A stretch of 64,000 nucleotides of DNA from RUG14300 sp964561145 (GCA_964561145.1 CAZLNZ010000003.1:97730-161729); one strand, 5' to 3'; positions 51,736 to 61,045 are shown, numbered from the stretch's first letter. Made by a program: numbers and translations. Notes: generated from the letters alone by a model not told the origin.

Positions 51736-53025
51736 ATACCCACATTTAGACACGGAGTACATCCTAAACAAAATAAAAAGCAAAGTATGTGCAAACCTTT
51801 GCAATTTTTTCCCGACCCTGAAATCTTGTATGTATCTCTCTGTCAGCATATTGGTACGCCTGCTAATCCTGTCGTAAACATTGGAGACAATGTACTTAGG
51901 GGGCAATTGATAGGTGAGAGTGTCGGGTTTGTTTCCGCAAATATTTATTCACCGGTAGCAGGTCAAGTCATAGGCTTTGAAAAAAGAATACTTGCAAACG
52001 GGAATTCCGGATTACATGTGATTATCAAGAATGATTATTCCGGCAAAACGCTTTATTTGGAGAAACTTGATAAAATTGATAGACAAACAATAATTGATAG
52101 AATTCGTCAAGCAGGTATTGTGGGAATGGGCGGTGCTACGTTTCCTACGCATGTTAAGCTAACAGCGGAAGGTATTGATACACTTATTATAAACGGAGCC
52201 GAATGTGAGCCATATATTACCTCGGATTATTCATTGATGACGGAAAAGCCGCAAGAGATTATCAAGGGAATTCATTACCTAATGACTGCTTTAAATGTCA
52301 AAAAGGCTCTTGTTGGTATTGAGAATAATAAGCCCTTGGCAATAAAAGCATTGTCTGAAGCCGCCGGTGGAGGGATTGAAATAGTTCCGCTTCGTACAAA
52401 GTATCCTCAGGGCGGAGAAAAACAACTTATTTATTCCTTGTTAAAGAGAAAGGTGAAGCTTGGAGAATTACCTGCAAATGTCGGCGTAGTTGTGGACAAC
52501 GTTCACACGGCTTTCGCTGTATACGATTCAATCGACAATTGTAATCCCCTATATAGAAGGGTGATGACAGTATCGGGCGGTGGGACAAATCCCTGTAATA
52601 TTATCGTATCAACAGGTGTGCTATATAAAGATATTGCCAACGAATTTCAAAACGGTGAAGAGGTTAAAAAGATAATATCGGGCGGACCTATGATGGGGTT
52701 TGCACAGGCAAATCTTGAAGCAAGTGTTAGCAAGGGAAGTTCTGCACTTTTATTTTTAAAGGAGGAAGAAACCAACCAAGCCAAGATATCTCCTTGCATT
52801 AATTGTGCAAGATGCGTAAAATCTTGTCCGATGTATTTAATGCCTGTTTTTATTGATAAAGCAGTACGTAGAAAGGATGTAGATGAATTGGTAAAGCTTA
52901 ACGCCTCCGCTTGTGTCGAATGTGGTGCCTGTGCTTATGTATGTCCAGCCAAAAGACCTTTGGTTGCAAGCATGAAAATAGCAAAGAAAATGCTCAAGGA
53001 AAGAGCTGGTCGGGGAGGTAAATAG
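51733..53025 (+). CDS. rnfC: Rnf complex subunit C (NADH-side, Fe-S)
   Basis: RnfC is the peripheral cytoplasmic subunit of the Rnf ferredoxin:NAD+ oxidoreductase and binds FMN and NADH. This 430-residue copy begins with the conserved T-F-R-H-G-V-H-P. It has the glycine-rich segment GIVGMGGATFPTHVKL near residue 130, the NGAECEPYITSDY segment (typical of the SLBB/Complex1_51K-like fold), and two 4Fe-4S motifs, CINCARCVKSCP and CVECGACAYVCP, at the C-terminus. Start is TTG. It heads a six-gene operon in the order C-D-G-E-A-B, the usual Clostridia order. The complex couples electron flow from reduced ferredoxin to NAD+ with Na+ or H+ export. Confidence 0.96.
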   Translation: MIPTFRHGVHPKQNKKQSMCKPLQFFPDPEILYVSLCQHIGTPANPVVNIGDNVLRGQLIGESVGFVSANIYSPVAGQVIGFEKRILANGNSGLHVIIKNDYSGKTLYLEKLDKIDRQTIIDRIRQAGIVGMGGATFPTHVKLTAEGIDTLIINGAECEPYITSDYSLMTEKPQEIIKGIHYLMTALNVKKALVGIENNKPLAIKALSEAAGGGIEIVPLRTKYPQGGEKQLIYSLLKRKVKLGELPANVGVVVDNVHTAFAVYDSIDNCNPLYRRVMTVSGGGTNPCNIIVSTGVLYKDIANEFQNGEEVKKIISGGPMMGFAQANLEASVSKGSSALLFLKEEETNQAKISPCINCARCVKSCPMYLMPVFIDKAVRRKDVDELVKLNASACVECGACAYVCPAKRPLVASMKIAKKMLKERAGRGGK

Positions 53026-53027
53026 CC

Positions 53028-54014
53028 GTGAACAACAGACAAGTTTCACTCTCACCGCACATATCAGCGAACATCACTGTAAGAAAAATAATGCTCGATG
53101 TAATAATTGCATTGATCCCGACGACTATTGCATCGATAGTTTTTTACGGTTTCTATGCATTATTCTTAATAGTTTTGAGTGTCGGGACAGCAATTCTTAC
53201 CGAGTTTCTTTTTAATGTGATACGAAAAAAGGAGCAGAGTATTGGAGATTTGTCTTGCATTGTAACAGGTTTGCTTCTTGGGCTCAATCTTCCCCCCACC
53301 GTTCCCTTTTATTTGCCGATAGTCGGTGCCATAGTCGCAATAACAACTAAGATGTTATTTGGCGGGATTGGAAAGAATTTTGCTAACCCTGCAATAACCG
53401 GAAGGATCTTTCTCCTTCTTGCTTGGACAAGCTTTATGACTTCCTTTGTCGAGCCTATTGATTGGTCAAATCATGAAGGTTTCAAGCTGTTTGCTTGTGC
53501 TTTAACCGGTAGTGATGTTTCCGTTATCACCTCCGCAACGCCCTTATCAGGAAAGACTGTTGAACTTCTTGACCTATTTCTTGGTCGAATAGGAGGCTCT
53601 ATCGGTGAAACCTGTTCCCTTGCTCTTATTATAGGCGGGATTTATCTTTGCATAAGAAGGATTATTGACTACAAAATACCTGTAATTTTTATTGGAACTT
53701 CCGCTCTATTCTGTTTGATTTTCGGCGGCGTATCCGATGTGTTACCCGGGATGTTAAGCGGAGGACTTCTGCTTGGTTCGATTTTTATGGCAACCGATTA
53801 TGCTACATCGCCTAATTCCTTCTGGGGAGTTGTTATTTATTCATTCTTAGGCGGCTTTATTTCAATATTGATTCGTTATTACGGAAATTATCCCGATGGT
53901 GTTTCATTTGCGATTTTGTTGATAAACATTGTCACCCCCTTATTGGATAAGTATATCAGACCTCGTCCCTTTGGTTTTAAGAAAAATCGGAGTAAGACAA
54001 AGGAGGTCGAATGA
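53028..54014 (+). CDS. rnfD: Rnf complex subunit D (membrane, covalent FMN)
   Basis: This 328-residue polytopic membrane subunit is homologous to NqrB. It carries FMN covalently on a Thr; the candidate is in VITSATPLSG, matching the S-G/A-A-T-P signature. Several membrane spans are evident, and the N-terminus (SPHISANITVRKIMLDVIIALIPT) is typical of RnfD. The start is GTG at 53028 with GGGAGG at 53013-53018. The stop overlaps the rnfG start by four bases. Confidence 0.95.
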   Translation: MNNRQVSLSPHISANITVRKIMLDVIIALIPTTIASIVFYGFYALFLIVLSVGTAILTEFLFNVIRKKEQSIGDLSCIVTGLLLGLNLPPTVPFYLPIVGAIVAITTKMLFGGIGKNFANPAITGRIFLLLAWTSFMTSFVEPIDWSNHEGFKLFACALTGSDVSVITSATPLSGKTVELLDLFLGRIGGSIGETCSLALIIGGIYLCIRRIIDYKIPVIFIGTSALFCLIFGGVSDVLPGMLSGGLLLGSIFMATDYATSPNSFWGVVIYSFLGGFISILIRYYGNYPDGVSFAILLINIVTPLLDKYIRPRPFGFKKNRSKTKEVE

Positions 54015-54610
54015 AGAAGAGTCTTTGGCGAGAAATACTAATATCGGTTTTGACGCTAAGCTTGATTTCCTTGATTTCGGGTGGTATTCTGGGCTTAGTA
54101 AGTCATTTTACCTACATTGATGAAAAAGAACAAATATCTAGGGTAATTGATAAGATTTATTCCACCGGTGTTTACAATGGTGATGATGAGTTAACTCTTT
54201 TGAGTCTTGAAGGCTATAATCAAGAGTACAATATCGGAAGTATTGTAAATGTTTTTGTTGGAGGAAATACGTACATAATACATGCTGTCGGTGCAGGAGG
54301 TTATGATGATGATTTTCAAGTACTTATAGGTATTAAGGATAATGTCATTACTTCGATTTCATGCTATTCCTCCGGAGAAACTCCCGGAGTTGGAAGCAGA
54401 GTTTTTAGTGAGGAAACCATTAATAGCTATTGCAATAAAGATATATCCGAGATCGATGTATTTTCGTTGTCAAAAAATCCTCAAGGCAGCGGAGAAATAC
54501 AAACTGTAACAGGTGCAACGAAAAGTTCTACAGCTTTGGTTAATGCTGTCAATGTTGCTGTAGATTGGTATAAATCGAGGAGGGTAAATGAAAAAGACCG
54601 AGATAATTAA
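54011..54610 (+). CDS. rnfG: Rnf complex subunit G (covalent FMN)
   Basis: This 199-residue subunit has one N-terminal membrane span (about residues 9-32) and an extracytoplasmic FMN-binding domain. The FMN attachment motif is near the C-terminus, QTVTGATKSSTALVNAV, with the Thr of the T-G-A-T core as the attachment site. Conserved GETPGVGSRV lies upstream of it. It overlaps rnfD by four bases and rnfE by 23 bases. Confidence 0.95.
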   Translation: MKKSLWREILISVLTLSLISLISGGILGLVSHFTYIDEKEQISRVIDKIYSTGVYNGDDELTLLSLEGYNQEYNIGSIVNVFVGGNTYIIHAVGAGGYDDDFQVLIGIKDNVITSISCYSSGETPGVGSRVFSEETINSYCNKDISEIDVFSLSKNPQGSGEIQTVTGATKSSTALVNAVNVAVDWYKSRRVNEKDRDN

Positions 54611-55247
54611 AAACGGTATAATAACTCAAAATCCGACCTTCCGGCTTGTTTTGGGTACTTGTCCTACTTTAGCTATAACAACCTGTGCTATGAACGGTCT
54701 TGCCATGGGCGGAGCTGTTATATTTGTTTTGTTGTGCAGTAATCTTCTTGTTTCGCTATTGCGAAACATTATTCCCGATAAAATTAGAATACCATGCTAT
54801 GTTTTAATTATAGCGACCTTTGTAACTGTTGTTGAAATGATTATGCGAAAGTATCTCTATTCCTTATATCAGTCACTAGGCTTATATCTTCCTTTGATAG
54901 TGGTAAACTGTATAATACTTGCAAGAGCGGATGCTTTTGCCTCTGTTAACGGAGTGTTTGACAGTATCTTGGACGGAATAAGCATGGGTGTAGGCTTTAC
55001 CTTGAGTATAACTCTTATGGGCTTTATTAGAGAACTAATGGGATCCGGAAGTATATTTGGATACGAGATTAAAGGATTGATTGAAAGCGGACTTCCGATG
55101 ACAATATTTATTCTTCCGGCAGGCGGTTTCTTTGTCTATGGCTTTATGATGGCATTGATAAACTATATCGTAAAGAAAAGAGAGGTTAAGAAAAAGGAGG
55201 TCGAGAAGACCTTGAATAATGTAACAGCTCAAGGCGTGGAGGAGTAG
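54588..55247 (+). CDS. rnfE: Rnf complex subunit E (membrane)
   Basis: This 219-residue integral membrane subunit of the NqrD/RnfE family has about six spans. The conserved N-terminal segment NPTFRLVLGTCPTLAITT contains one of the Cys that, with RnfA, ligates the membrane-embedded iron-sulfur centre. LYLPLIVVNCIILARADAFA, shared with RnfA, carries the second. A Lys/Glu-rich cytoplasmic tail follows. It starts inside the end of rnfG, so expression is probably coupled. Confidence 0.94.
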   Translation: MKKTEIIKNGIITQNPTFRLVLGTCPTLAITTCAMNGLAMGGAVIFVLLCSNLLVSLLRNIIPDKIRIPCYVLIIATFVTVVEMIMRKYLYSLYQSLGLYLPLIVVNCIILARADAFASVNGVFDSILDGISMGVGFTLSITLMGFIRELMGSGSIFGYEIKGLIESGLPMTIFILPAGGFFVYGFMMALINYIVKKREVKKKEVEKTLNNVTAQGVEE

Positions 55248-55249
55248 TT

Positions 55250-55831
55250 ATGGAATACTTTTATTTGATAATAGGAGCAGTTTTTGTAAACAACTTCGTT
55301 CTTAGCCAGTTCTTAGGAATATGTCCCTTTATAGGTGTTTCAAAAAAGACGGAAACCGCATTGGGTATGGGATTGGCTGTTATTTTCGTTATGGGTATTG
55401 CTTCTATCTTTACTTACATGGTAAACCAGTATGTATTAGTTCCGCTCGGAATGAGTGATTTTCTACAAACCATAGCTTTTATTCTAATAATAGCAGGACT
55501 TGTTCAAAGCGTTGAGATAGTAATAAAAAAGGTATCACCATCTCTTTATTCCGCATTGGGCGTGTACCTTCCTTTGATAACCACAAATTGCGCGGTATTG
55601 GGCGTTGCCATCCTTAACGTGACCGAGTCCTACAATCTTATTCAAAGTTTTTTAAACGGAGTGTTTTCAGGTGTAGGTTTCACATTGGCTATATTGCTTC
55701 TTGCCGGTATTAGAGAAAAGTTGAGAGATAGTGATATTCCCGAAAATTTTCAAGGATTCCCTATTTCACTTATCAGTGCAGGGATAATGAGCATGGCTTT
55801 TGTAGCCTTTAGCGGTATGTTCGGAATATAA
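55250..55831 (+). CDS. rnfA: Rnf complex subunit A (membrane)
   Basis: This 193-residue integral membrane protein of the NqrE/RnfA family is the partner of RnfE in an inverted-topology pair. Visible signatures are NNFVLSQFLGICPFIGVSKK at the N-terminus and LYSALGVYLPLITTNCAVLG in the middle, each containing a conserved Cys for the shared iron-sulfur centre. GGAGG lies shortly before the ATG, which follows the rnfE stop by two bases. Length matches the family. Confidence 0.96.
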   Translation: MEYFYLIIGAVFVNNFVLSQFLGICPFIGVSKKTETALGMGLAVIFVMGIASIFTYMVNQYVLVPLGMSDFLQTIAFILIIAGLVQSVEIVIKKVSPSLYSALGVYLPLITTNCAVLGVAILNVTESYNLIQSFLNGVFSGVGFTLAILLLAGIREKLRDSDIPENFQGFPISLISAGIMSMAFVAFSGMFGI

Positions 55832-55841
55832 GGAGGCTGAT

Positions 55842-56672
55842 ATGAATATCTGTGCAATTGACTTTTATAAACTTCCGCTATATGCTAAAATATTGATTCC
55901 CGCAGGCATTTTATGTGTCCTTGGTGGATTGTTTGCGTTCCTGTTAGCTTTTTTATATGATAAATTCCGTGTAACCGAGGATGAGAGGGTAAAGGCGGTT
56001 AGGGAAAAGTTAAGCGGTGCCAACTGCGGAGGATGCGGATATGCCGGTTGTGATGCTTTTGCACAAGCATTGGTAAAAGGTGAGGCAAAACTTTCCGAGT
56101 GTGGTGCAACCTCAAGGATTAATAAGGACGCCATTGCTGAAATGTTAGGAACCAAGAATGAAGAGGAAGAAAAAGCTTATGTTGTGAAATGCAATGGCGG
56201 TAACAAGTGTACCGATAAATACGAATATCAAGGCTATGGCGATTGCAAGTCTATGGAATTGCTTTCGGGTGGCAAGAAGAGCTGCACGTTTGGATGCATG
56301 GTGGCTGGTAGCTGTAGTTACATTTGCTCTATTGGAGCTGCCGAGATTGACAACAACGATGGTATATCTCATATTAATCAACAAAAGTGTGTCGGTTGCG
56401 GAGCGTGTGCAAAGGAATGTCCGAAGGGATTAATTCAACCTATTCCGAAACATGCCCTTTATTATGTTGCATGTATAAGTAATGAAAAGGGCAAAGATAA
56501 GAGAAGTTATTGCAAAGGAGCTTGTATCGGATGCGGGGCTTGTGTAAGAGCATGTACCGAGGGTGCTATACAAGTAATTGATAATCTTGCGGTTATTGAT
56601 TATGAGAAGTGCATCTCCTGCGGTGAATGCTTTAACAAATGTCCCACCAAGTGTATTAAGGTAAAGCAATGA
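55842..56672 (+). CDS. rnfB: Rnf complex subunit B (ferredoxin-side, multi Fe-S)
   Basis: This 276-residue subunit accepts electrons from ferredoxin. It has an N-terminal membrane span (about residues 14-38), then the Fe-S domain NCGGCGYAGCDAFAQALVKG, a Cys-rich middle, and three 4Fe-4S ferredoxin motifs: CVGCGACAKECPKG, CIGCGACVRACTEG and CISCGECFNKCPTKC. Some family members have more clusters; this copy is of the short type. It is the last gene of the operon; a hairpin follows at 56749-56796. Confidence 0.95.
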   Translation: MNICAIDFYKLPLYAKILIPAGILCVLGGLFAFLLAFLYDKFRVTEDERVKAVREKLSGANCGGCGYAGCDAFAQALVKGEAKLSECGATSRINKDAIAEMLGTKNEEEEKAYVVKCNGGNKCTDKYEYQGYGDCKSMELLSGGKKSCTFGCMVAGSCSYICSIGAAEIDNNDGISHINQQKCVGCGACAKECPKGLIQPIPKHALYYVACISNEKGKDKRSYCKGACIGCGACVRACTEGAIQVIDNLAVIDYEKCISCGECFNKCPTKCIKVKQ

Positions 56673-56722
56673 GGATTTTTAGGATAATTTGTTAATTTTT
56701 AATTAAATTTCCTCTTAAATAT

Positions 56723-56751
56723 TTGTTTACAAATATAATGTGTGCTATAAT
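56723..56751 (+). promoter_or_regulatory. Probable promoter of the Ppx/GppA gene
   Basis: TTGTTT at 56723-56728, 17 bases, then TGCTATAAT with TATAAT at 56746-56751. The -35 box is weak and the extended -10 good. The start would fall inside the hairpin listed next, so only transcripts from rnf can form its complete stem. Confidence 0.55.
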
Positions 56752-56796
56752 AAGGCAAAAATGGCGGACTTTTGAGTGAAACTTCGCCTTATTTTT
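56749..56796 (+). terminator. Hairpin with T-run after the rnf operon
   Basis: AATAAGGC (56749-56756) pairs with GCCTTATT (56786-56793), ahead of the T-run 56792-56796. The loop is long (29 bases) and holds a competing GGCG that can pair with CGCC of the right arm. It probably ends rnf transcription; efficiency is uncertain because of the loop. Confidence 0.5.
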
Positions 56797-56821
56797 AAGT
56801 AAGCGTCAGCTGAGGAGTTAC

Positions 56822-58345
56822 ATGATGTCAAGTTGCGAGAAAATAGGAATTATAGATTTAGGATCAAATACTGCCAGATTAGTATTGGTTAACATATACG
56901 AAGGAGGTTACTTCGTAGTTTCAGACGAGCTCAAGGAGAATGTTCGTCTTGGTCAAGATATGGAATTAGACGGATTCTTGCGTCCTTCTAGAATAGAGGC
57001 AACTAAGAAAACGTTGCTCATGTTCCGTCGTTTCTGCGACAGCAACGGTGTTGAGAAAATTTTAGCTTATGCAACCTCTGCCGTTCGTCGTGCAAAGAAT
57101 CAAAAGAGCTTTTTAGAAGAGGTTTCCGTTACTTGCGGAATTAAGCTAAAGGTTTTATCCTCCGAGGAGGAAGGACAATTTACATATACCGGAGTTATCA
57201 ACTCCATGGACGTACCTAAGGGTATAATTATGGATATGGGCGGTGGTTGCACACAGTTTGTGTACTATAATCGTAAGAATATACTTGCACAGGCAACACT
57301 TCCCTTCGGGTCTGTCACCCTTACTGATTTTTATAAGGATAGCGGACTTAAACCCGAAGAAAAGGCAGAGAAGATAGAAGAGTTTGTTCGTGAATCAATC
57401 GAGGATATCGAATGGCTTAACAATGTTGACCCGGAGATTCAGTTTGTCGGTGTAGGCGGTTCATTCCGTAATCTCGGTAAGATTTGTCGCAGAATGAAGA
57501 GATATCCTTTGGAGAAGGCACACAATTATGTGGTAACCTTCCAGGATTTTAATTCTATCTATAACATGATCAAGGTTTTACCCATTGACAGAACAATGAA
57601 AATCAAAGGATTATCCAGCGGAAGAGCGGACATCTTTCCTTCTGCGTTGGCATCTGTTAAGGCGGTCATGGAATGTGCAAAATTCCAGAAGATAATAGTT
57701 TCAGGTTGTGGTCTTAGAGAGGGTGCCATGTTTAAATATGCAGTTCCTTCCGTTAACGAAAAGCCTATCAGCGATGTTCTTGGATACAGTTTGCAAACGT
57801 TGGTTAGCTATTTTAATAGCAATGAAACTCACGCTAAGCATGTTGCCGACTTATCAATGCAACTTTTCAAGCAACTTAAAGTTTTGCATAAGCTTCCCAG
57901 AAGCTACTTCAAAGTATTAAGAGTAGCAGCTGTTCTCCATGATGCAGGTACCACAATCAAGTATTACGATCATCCCAACCATTCTGCGTATATCATCTTG
58001 AATAGCAATATATACGGAATTCCTCAAAAGGATATCGTTATGGCGGCATTTGTCGCTTCAGCTCACAAGAGAGGGGAGCCTTGTGCGGACTTCGCTAATT
58101 ACAAATCGATGTTGACACAAGAAGATATCGATGCCGTATATAAACTTGGTGTAATCCTGAAGATTGCAGAAAGCTTTGACAGAAGCATGTGTTCATTAAT
58201 TACCGGCATCAACTGTGATGTTTTAGGTGATAGTGTTATAATGCAGACAGAATCCGAAGGAGATTGTTCGTTGGAAATTCAAGATGCATTATCTTGTAAG
58301 AATCAATTCAAGCAAGCTTACGGAAAGAACTTAGAAATTTTATAA
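56822..58345 (+). CDS. Ppx/GppA-family phosphatase with C-terminal HD domain
   Basis: This 507-residue protein joins an actin-like Ppx/GppA phosphatase (residues about 1-300) to an HD-type domain (about 320-507). Signatures are IGIIDLGSNTARLVLV (phosphate-1), AYATSAVRRAKN, MDMGGGCTQFVYY (phosphate-2) and IIVSGCGLREGAMF (adenosine region). In the HD part they are AAVLHDAG and YDHPNHSAYIILNS. Relatives hydrolyse polyphosphate or the pentaphosphate alarmone pppGpp; the sequence does not decide between them. Two adjacent ATGs (56822, 56825) follow GAGGAG at 56812-56817; the second, seven bases away, is the better spaced. It has its own promoter. Confidence 0.9.
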   Translation: MMSSCEKIGIIDLGSNTARLVLVNIYEGGYFVVSDELKENVRLGQDMELDGFLRPSRIEATKKTLLMFRRFCDSNGVEKILAYATSAVRRAKNQKSFLEEVSVTCGIKLKVLSSEEEGQFTYTGVINSMDVPKGIIMDMGGGCTQFVYYNRKNILAQATLPFGSVTLTDFYKDSGLKPEEKAEKIEEFVRESIEDIEWLNNVDPEIQFVGVGGSFRNLGKICRRMKRYPLEKAHNYVVTFQDFNSIYNMIKVLPIDRTMKIKGLSSGRADIFPSALASVKAVMECAKFQKIIVSGCGLREGAMFKYAVPSVNEKPISDVLGYSLQTLVSYFNSNETHAKHVADLSMQLFKQLKVLHKLPRSYFKVLRVAAVLHDAGTTIKYYDHPNHSAYIILNSNIYGIPQKDIVMAAFVASAHKRGEPCADFANYKSMLTQEDIDAVYKLGVILKIAESFDRSMCSLITGINCDVLGDSVIMQTESEGDCSLEIQDALSCKNQFKQAYGKNLEIL

Positions 58346-58355
58346 GACAAGGTTG

Positions 58356-58619
58356 ATGAAAAAACAGGCGATTGTAAAGGTTGTATTGTCTATAGTATAT
58401 CTTGCATTAATCGCATTGATGGCGGTATCTTTTGTAAGTAGTTTTTCAAATATTAATGCAATGCACTCTGAGCAAGAACTTGATAGGCTTTTAGCGACAA
58501 TCATAATAACTGCAGTTTTGATTTTATTTGCAGTTTCCCTACTTGTTTTTGTAATTGTCAGATATAAGCGTATTCGTAAGAATGAGGAAGAAGAGTCTCA
58601 AGAAGACGATTTACGATAA
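58356..58619 (+). CDS. Small two-span membrane protein of unknown function
   Basis: This 87-residue protein has two hydrophobic spans (VVLSIVYLALIALMAVSFV and IIITAVLILFAVSLLVFVIV) and a charged cytoplasmic tail (RYKRIRKNEEEESQEDDLR). An in-frame TTG three bases upstream (58353) could also serve; the ribosome site (AAGG) is weak. It lies 10 bases after the phosphatase gene and is followed by an intrinsic terminator, so the two are likely one transcript. No family recognised. Confidence 0.6.
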   Translation: MKKQAIVKVVLSIVYLALIALMAVSFVSSFSNINAMHSEQELDRLLATIIITAVLILFAVSLLVFVIVRYKRIRKNEEEESQEDDLR

Positions 58620-58641
58620 TAAAGGATTATACCTTTCATCC

Positions 58642-58680
58642 AATGCTCCCTATGCCGTTTAGCATAGGGAGCATTATTTT
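58642..58680 (+). terminator. Intrinsic terminator before yqfC
   Basis: A perfect 14-bp stem (58642-58655 with 58662-58675; AATGCTCCCTATGC and its complement), a six-base loop and ATTTT after it. It closes the phosphatase / small membrane protein transcript. Confidence 0.9.
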
Positions 58681-58718
58681 AAACTCATATACATAACCAT
58701 AGCTGAATAATATTATAT

Positions 58719-58958
58719 ATGGCTTTTATCGATGACATATTAGATAATATCGGGGGAATCTTGCCAATAGAAATGGGGGATAATGGTGTGATAATCAGCT
58801 CGCATAAGGGAATGGTAAAGTATTCTGAAAATGAAATTCAAATCAAAATCGGAAAACGTATCGTAACTATAAAGGGCAAATCCTTACGCATAAAAAGGAT
58901 CGGTAAATATGAGATTTATGTTCTAGGAAGTATAGAGGGTGTGTTTTATGAAATATAG
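58719..58958 (+). CDS. yqfC: YqfC/YabP-family sporulation protein
   Basis: This 79-residue protein of the YabP/YqfC family has the pattern of short strands typical of these small proteins (GVIISSHKGMVKYSENEIQI and RIVTIKGKSLRIKRIGKYEI). In spore formers YqfC works together with YqfD in the mother cell. Its position immediately before yqfD and phoH is the conserved order in Firmicutes, which supports YqfC over YabP. No Shine-Dalgarno sequence is visible before the ATG. It overlaps yqfD by 11 bases. Confidence 0.8.
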   Translation: MAFIDDILDNIGGILPIEMGDNGVIISSHKGMVKYSENEIQIKIGKRIVTIKGKSLRIKRIGKYEIYVLGSIEGVFYEI

Positions 58959-60072
58959 ATATTCACGCACTGTCTTTTCTCTTTGTGGACTTAATCTTTC
59001 TAGAATTGTAGCTTCACTTGCCGTGGAGGGGATTAAGATATATAACGTCAAAAAGGAAGGTAAAAATCTATCGTTTGAAGTCGATTCCGTTAACGAGAAA
59101 ATTGTTAAGGATTTCTTTTGTGAATGTTCTCTTGATTATGAAATAAAAAGAATCAAAGGCGAAAAACGATTGCTTCAAAGATTGCGTCAACGGCCGTTCC
59201 TAATAATATTCGCACTTGTTTTTATCGCTTTATTTGTATTTTTTGAAAATTTTGTTTTTAAAGTTCAGATTAGCGGAATTAATAAGGTGGATGAGGATCA
59301 AATTGCTCTTATATTAAAGGAGTATAATGTTGATAAACCGATTTTGAAAAGACGAATCGATACTATAAGGTTGAATGATGATGTGTCTGAAATAGAGGGC
59401 GTTGCCTTGTCCTCGGTTTATATTAGAGGCACGATATTGTATGTCGAAATTAACGAGGAACTCGATAAGGGAATAATGGATAATGAAGAACAATCACCGA
59501 TCGTTGCTAGTTGTGATTGCATCATCACGTCGATTTACGTTGAAAGGGGGACTTCTTTGGTTGAGGTCGGACAAACGGTTAAGAAGGGTGATATTCTTAT
59601 AGCGGCATATTATGAGATTGACAAAGAAAGCGGAAAAAAACTAGCTTGTTCTCCAAAAGGAGAAGTCAAGGGTAGGGTTTTTTATGAAGAAAGCATGGAG
59701 TATTACCCAAGACAAATTATATCTTCAAGAACGGGAAAAAAGGAGATGGATAGGATTGTATCGATATTGGATAAAGATATACTTAATCAATTTGATTCAA
59801 AATTTGTAAGATATGAGGAAGAGAAAAACAATTTGATATTGTATCCGTTGGGAATTAAGCTGTGTACCATAACCAGATACGAAGTAGAGGATAAGGAGGT
59901 AATAATTCCTTTTGAGCAAGTAAAAGAGGAAAAAATAAAGGAAATCTATGGAAAATTAGATAAGTATATAAAAAATAATGTTGTAATTAATAATAAATGG
60001 TGTATAATAAGAGATAATGGTGAGAGTGTGACCATAAGGGCATATCTCGAAACTGAAGAGAAAGTACATTAA
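58948..60072 (+). CDS. yqfD: Sporulation membrane protein YqfD
   Basis: This 374-residue protein has an N-terminal cytoplasmic domain of about 90 residues, one membrane span at roughly residues 86-105 (FLIIFALVFIALFVFFENFV) and a long extracytoplasmic part. That part has a FtsQ/POTRA-like beginning (VQISGINKVDEDQIALILKEY) and the conserved IYVERGTSLVEVGQTVKKGD segment. YqfD family members are needed for sporulation stage IV in Bacillus. The ATG at 58948 is chosen because GAGG at 58935-58938 is nine bases before it; an in-frame GTG at 58939 overlaps that site. Confidence 0.88.
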   Translation: MKYRYSRTVFSLCGLNLSRIVASLAVEGIKIYNVKKEGKNLSFEVDSVNEKIVKDFFCECSLDYEIKRIKGEKRLLQRLRQRPFLIIFALVFIALFVFFENFVFKVQISGINKVDEDQIALILKEYNVDKPILKRRIDTIRLNDDVSEIEGVALSSVYIRGTILYVEINEELDKGIMDNEEQSPIVASCDCIITSIYVERGTSLVEVGQTVKKGDILIAAYYEIDKESGKKLACSPKGEVKGRVFYEESMEYYPRQIISSRTGKKEMDRIVSILDKDILNQFDSKFVRYEEEKNNLILYPLGIKLCTITRYEVEDKEVIIPFEQVKEEKIKEIYGKLDKYIKNNVVINNKWCIIRDNGESVTIRAYLETEEKVH

Positions 60073-60088
60073 CTACATAAGGAGATTT

Positions 60089-61045
60089 ATGAGGATAGAA
60101 CGCTTAATAATAAGCGAATATGACTACGTAAGCGAAATATTCGGTAGCTATGACGAGAATGCAAGAGTATTTCATGACGAACTTGGTGTTGAGGTAAATG
60201 CCGATGTAGATGAAATCGTGTTGTCCGGTGAAGAGGCTAACGTTGAGTTGGCGTTGAAAGTTGTTACTTCCATACAAGAACTTGTCAAACGTGGTGAACG
60301 AATTAAGCCCTACAATGTTAGGATGATTGTCGATTTGGTGCGAGACGGGCAAGACGTTGACATTAAGGAAGTATCCAAAGCCATTGCCGTCACAAATGAC
60401 GGAAAGCCGATTAGATGTCGGACAGTGGGGCAGAGCAAGTATATCAATGCTATCAATCGTAACGGACTAACCTTTTGTATAGGACCTGCCGGAACAGGTA
60501 AAACCTATCTTGCGGTAGCGAGAGCCGTTATGGCATATAAAAACAAGGATATTGAAAAAATAATTCTCACTCGACCTGCAGTTGAGGCGGGAGAACGCTT
60601 GGGTTTTTTGCCGGGAGATTTGCAACAAAAGGTAGATCCTTATCTAAGACCCTTGTATGATGCTCTTCAAGAAATGTTGGGGTTTGATAATTATTCCAAG
60701 ATGATAGAAAGAGGCACGATTGAGGTTGCTCCTCTTGCATATATGAGAGGAAGGACATTGTCCAATGCGTTTATAATTCTTGACGAGGCACAAAATACAA
60801 CCTTTGAACAAATGAAAATGTTTTTGACTCGTATGGGAGAAGGTAGTAAAATGGTTGTAACGGGCGATGCTACACAAATCGATTTACCGCATGGGGTAAA
60901 ATCCGGATTGTTATCAGCCATAGATATATTAAAGGATATTGAGGGCATTGCTATTTGCCGTTTATCCTCGAAAGATGTTGTAAGACATGACTTGGTTCAG
61001 CGTATTGTAGATGCATATGACCGTCATTCTAAAAAGAATCAATGA
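60089..61045 (+). CDS. phoH: PhoH-family ATPase
   Basis: This 318-residue cytoplasmic P-loop ATPase of the PhoH family has a KH-like N-terminal region (about 1-100), Walker A GPAGTGKTYLAVA, the conserved LTRPAVEAGERLGFLPGDL segment, and Walker B AFIILDEAQNTTFEQMKMFL followed by MVVTGDATQIDLP. The family is linked to RNA metabolism and often neighbours ybeY, as here. AAGGAG lies six bases before the ATG. Its stop overlaps the next start by four bases. Confidence 0.95.
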   Translation: MRIERLIISEYDYVSEIFGSYDENARVFHDELGVEVNADVDEIVLSGEEANVELALKVVTSIQELVKRGERIKPYNVRMIVDLVRDGQDVDIKEVSKAIAVTNDGKPIRCRTVGQSKYINAINRNGLTFCIGPAGTGKTYLAVARAVMAYKNKDIEKIILTRPAVEAGERLGFLPGDLQQKVDPYLRPLYDALQEMLGFDNYSKMIERGTIEVAPLAYMRGRTLSNAFIILDEAQNTTFEQMKMFLTRMGEGSKMVVTGDATQIDLPHGVKSGLLSAIDILKDIEGIAICRLSSKDVVRHDLVQRIVDAYDRHSKKNQ

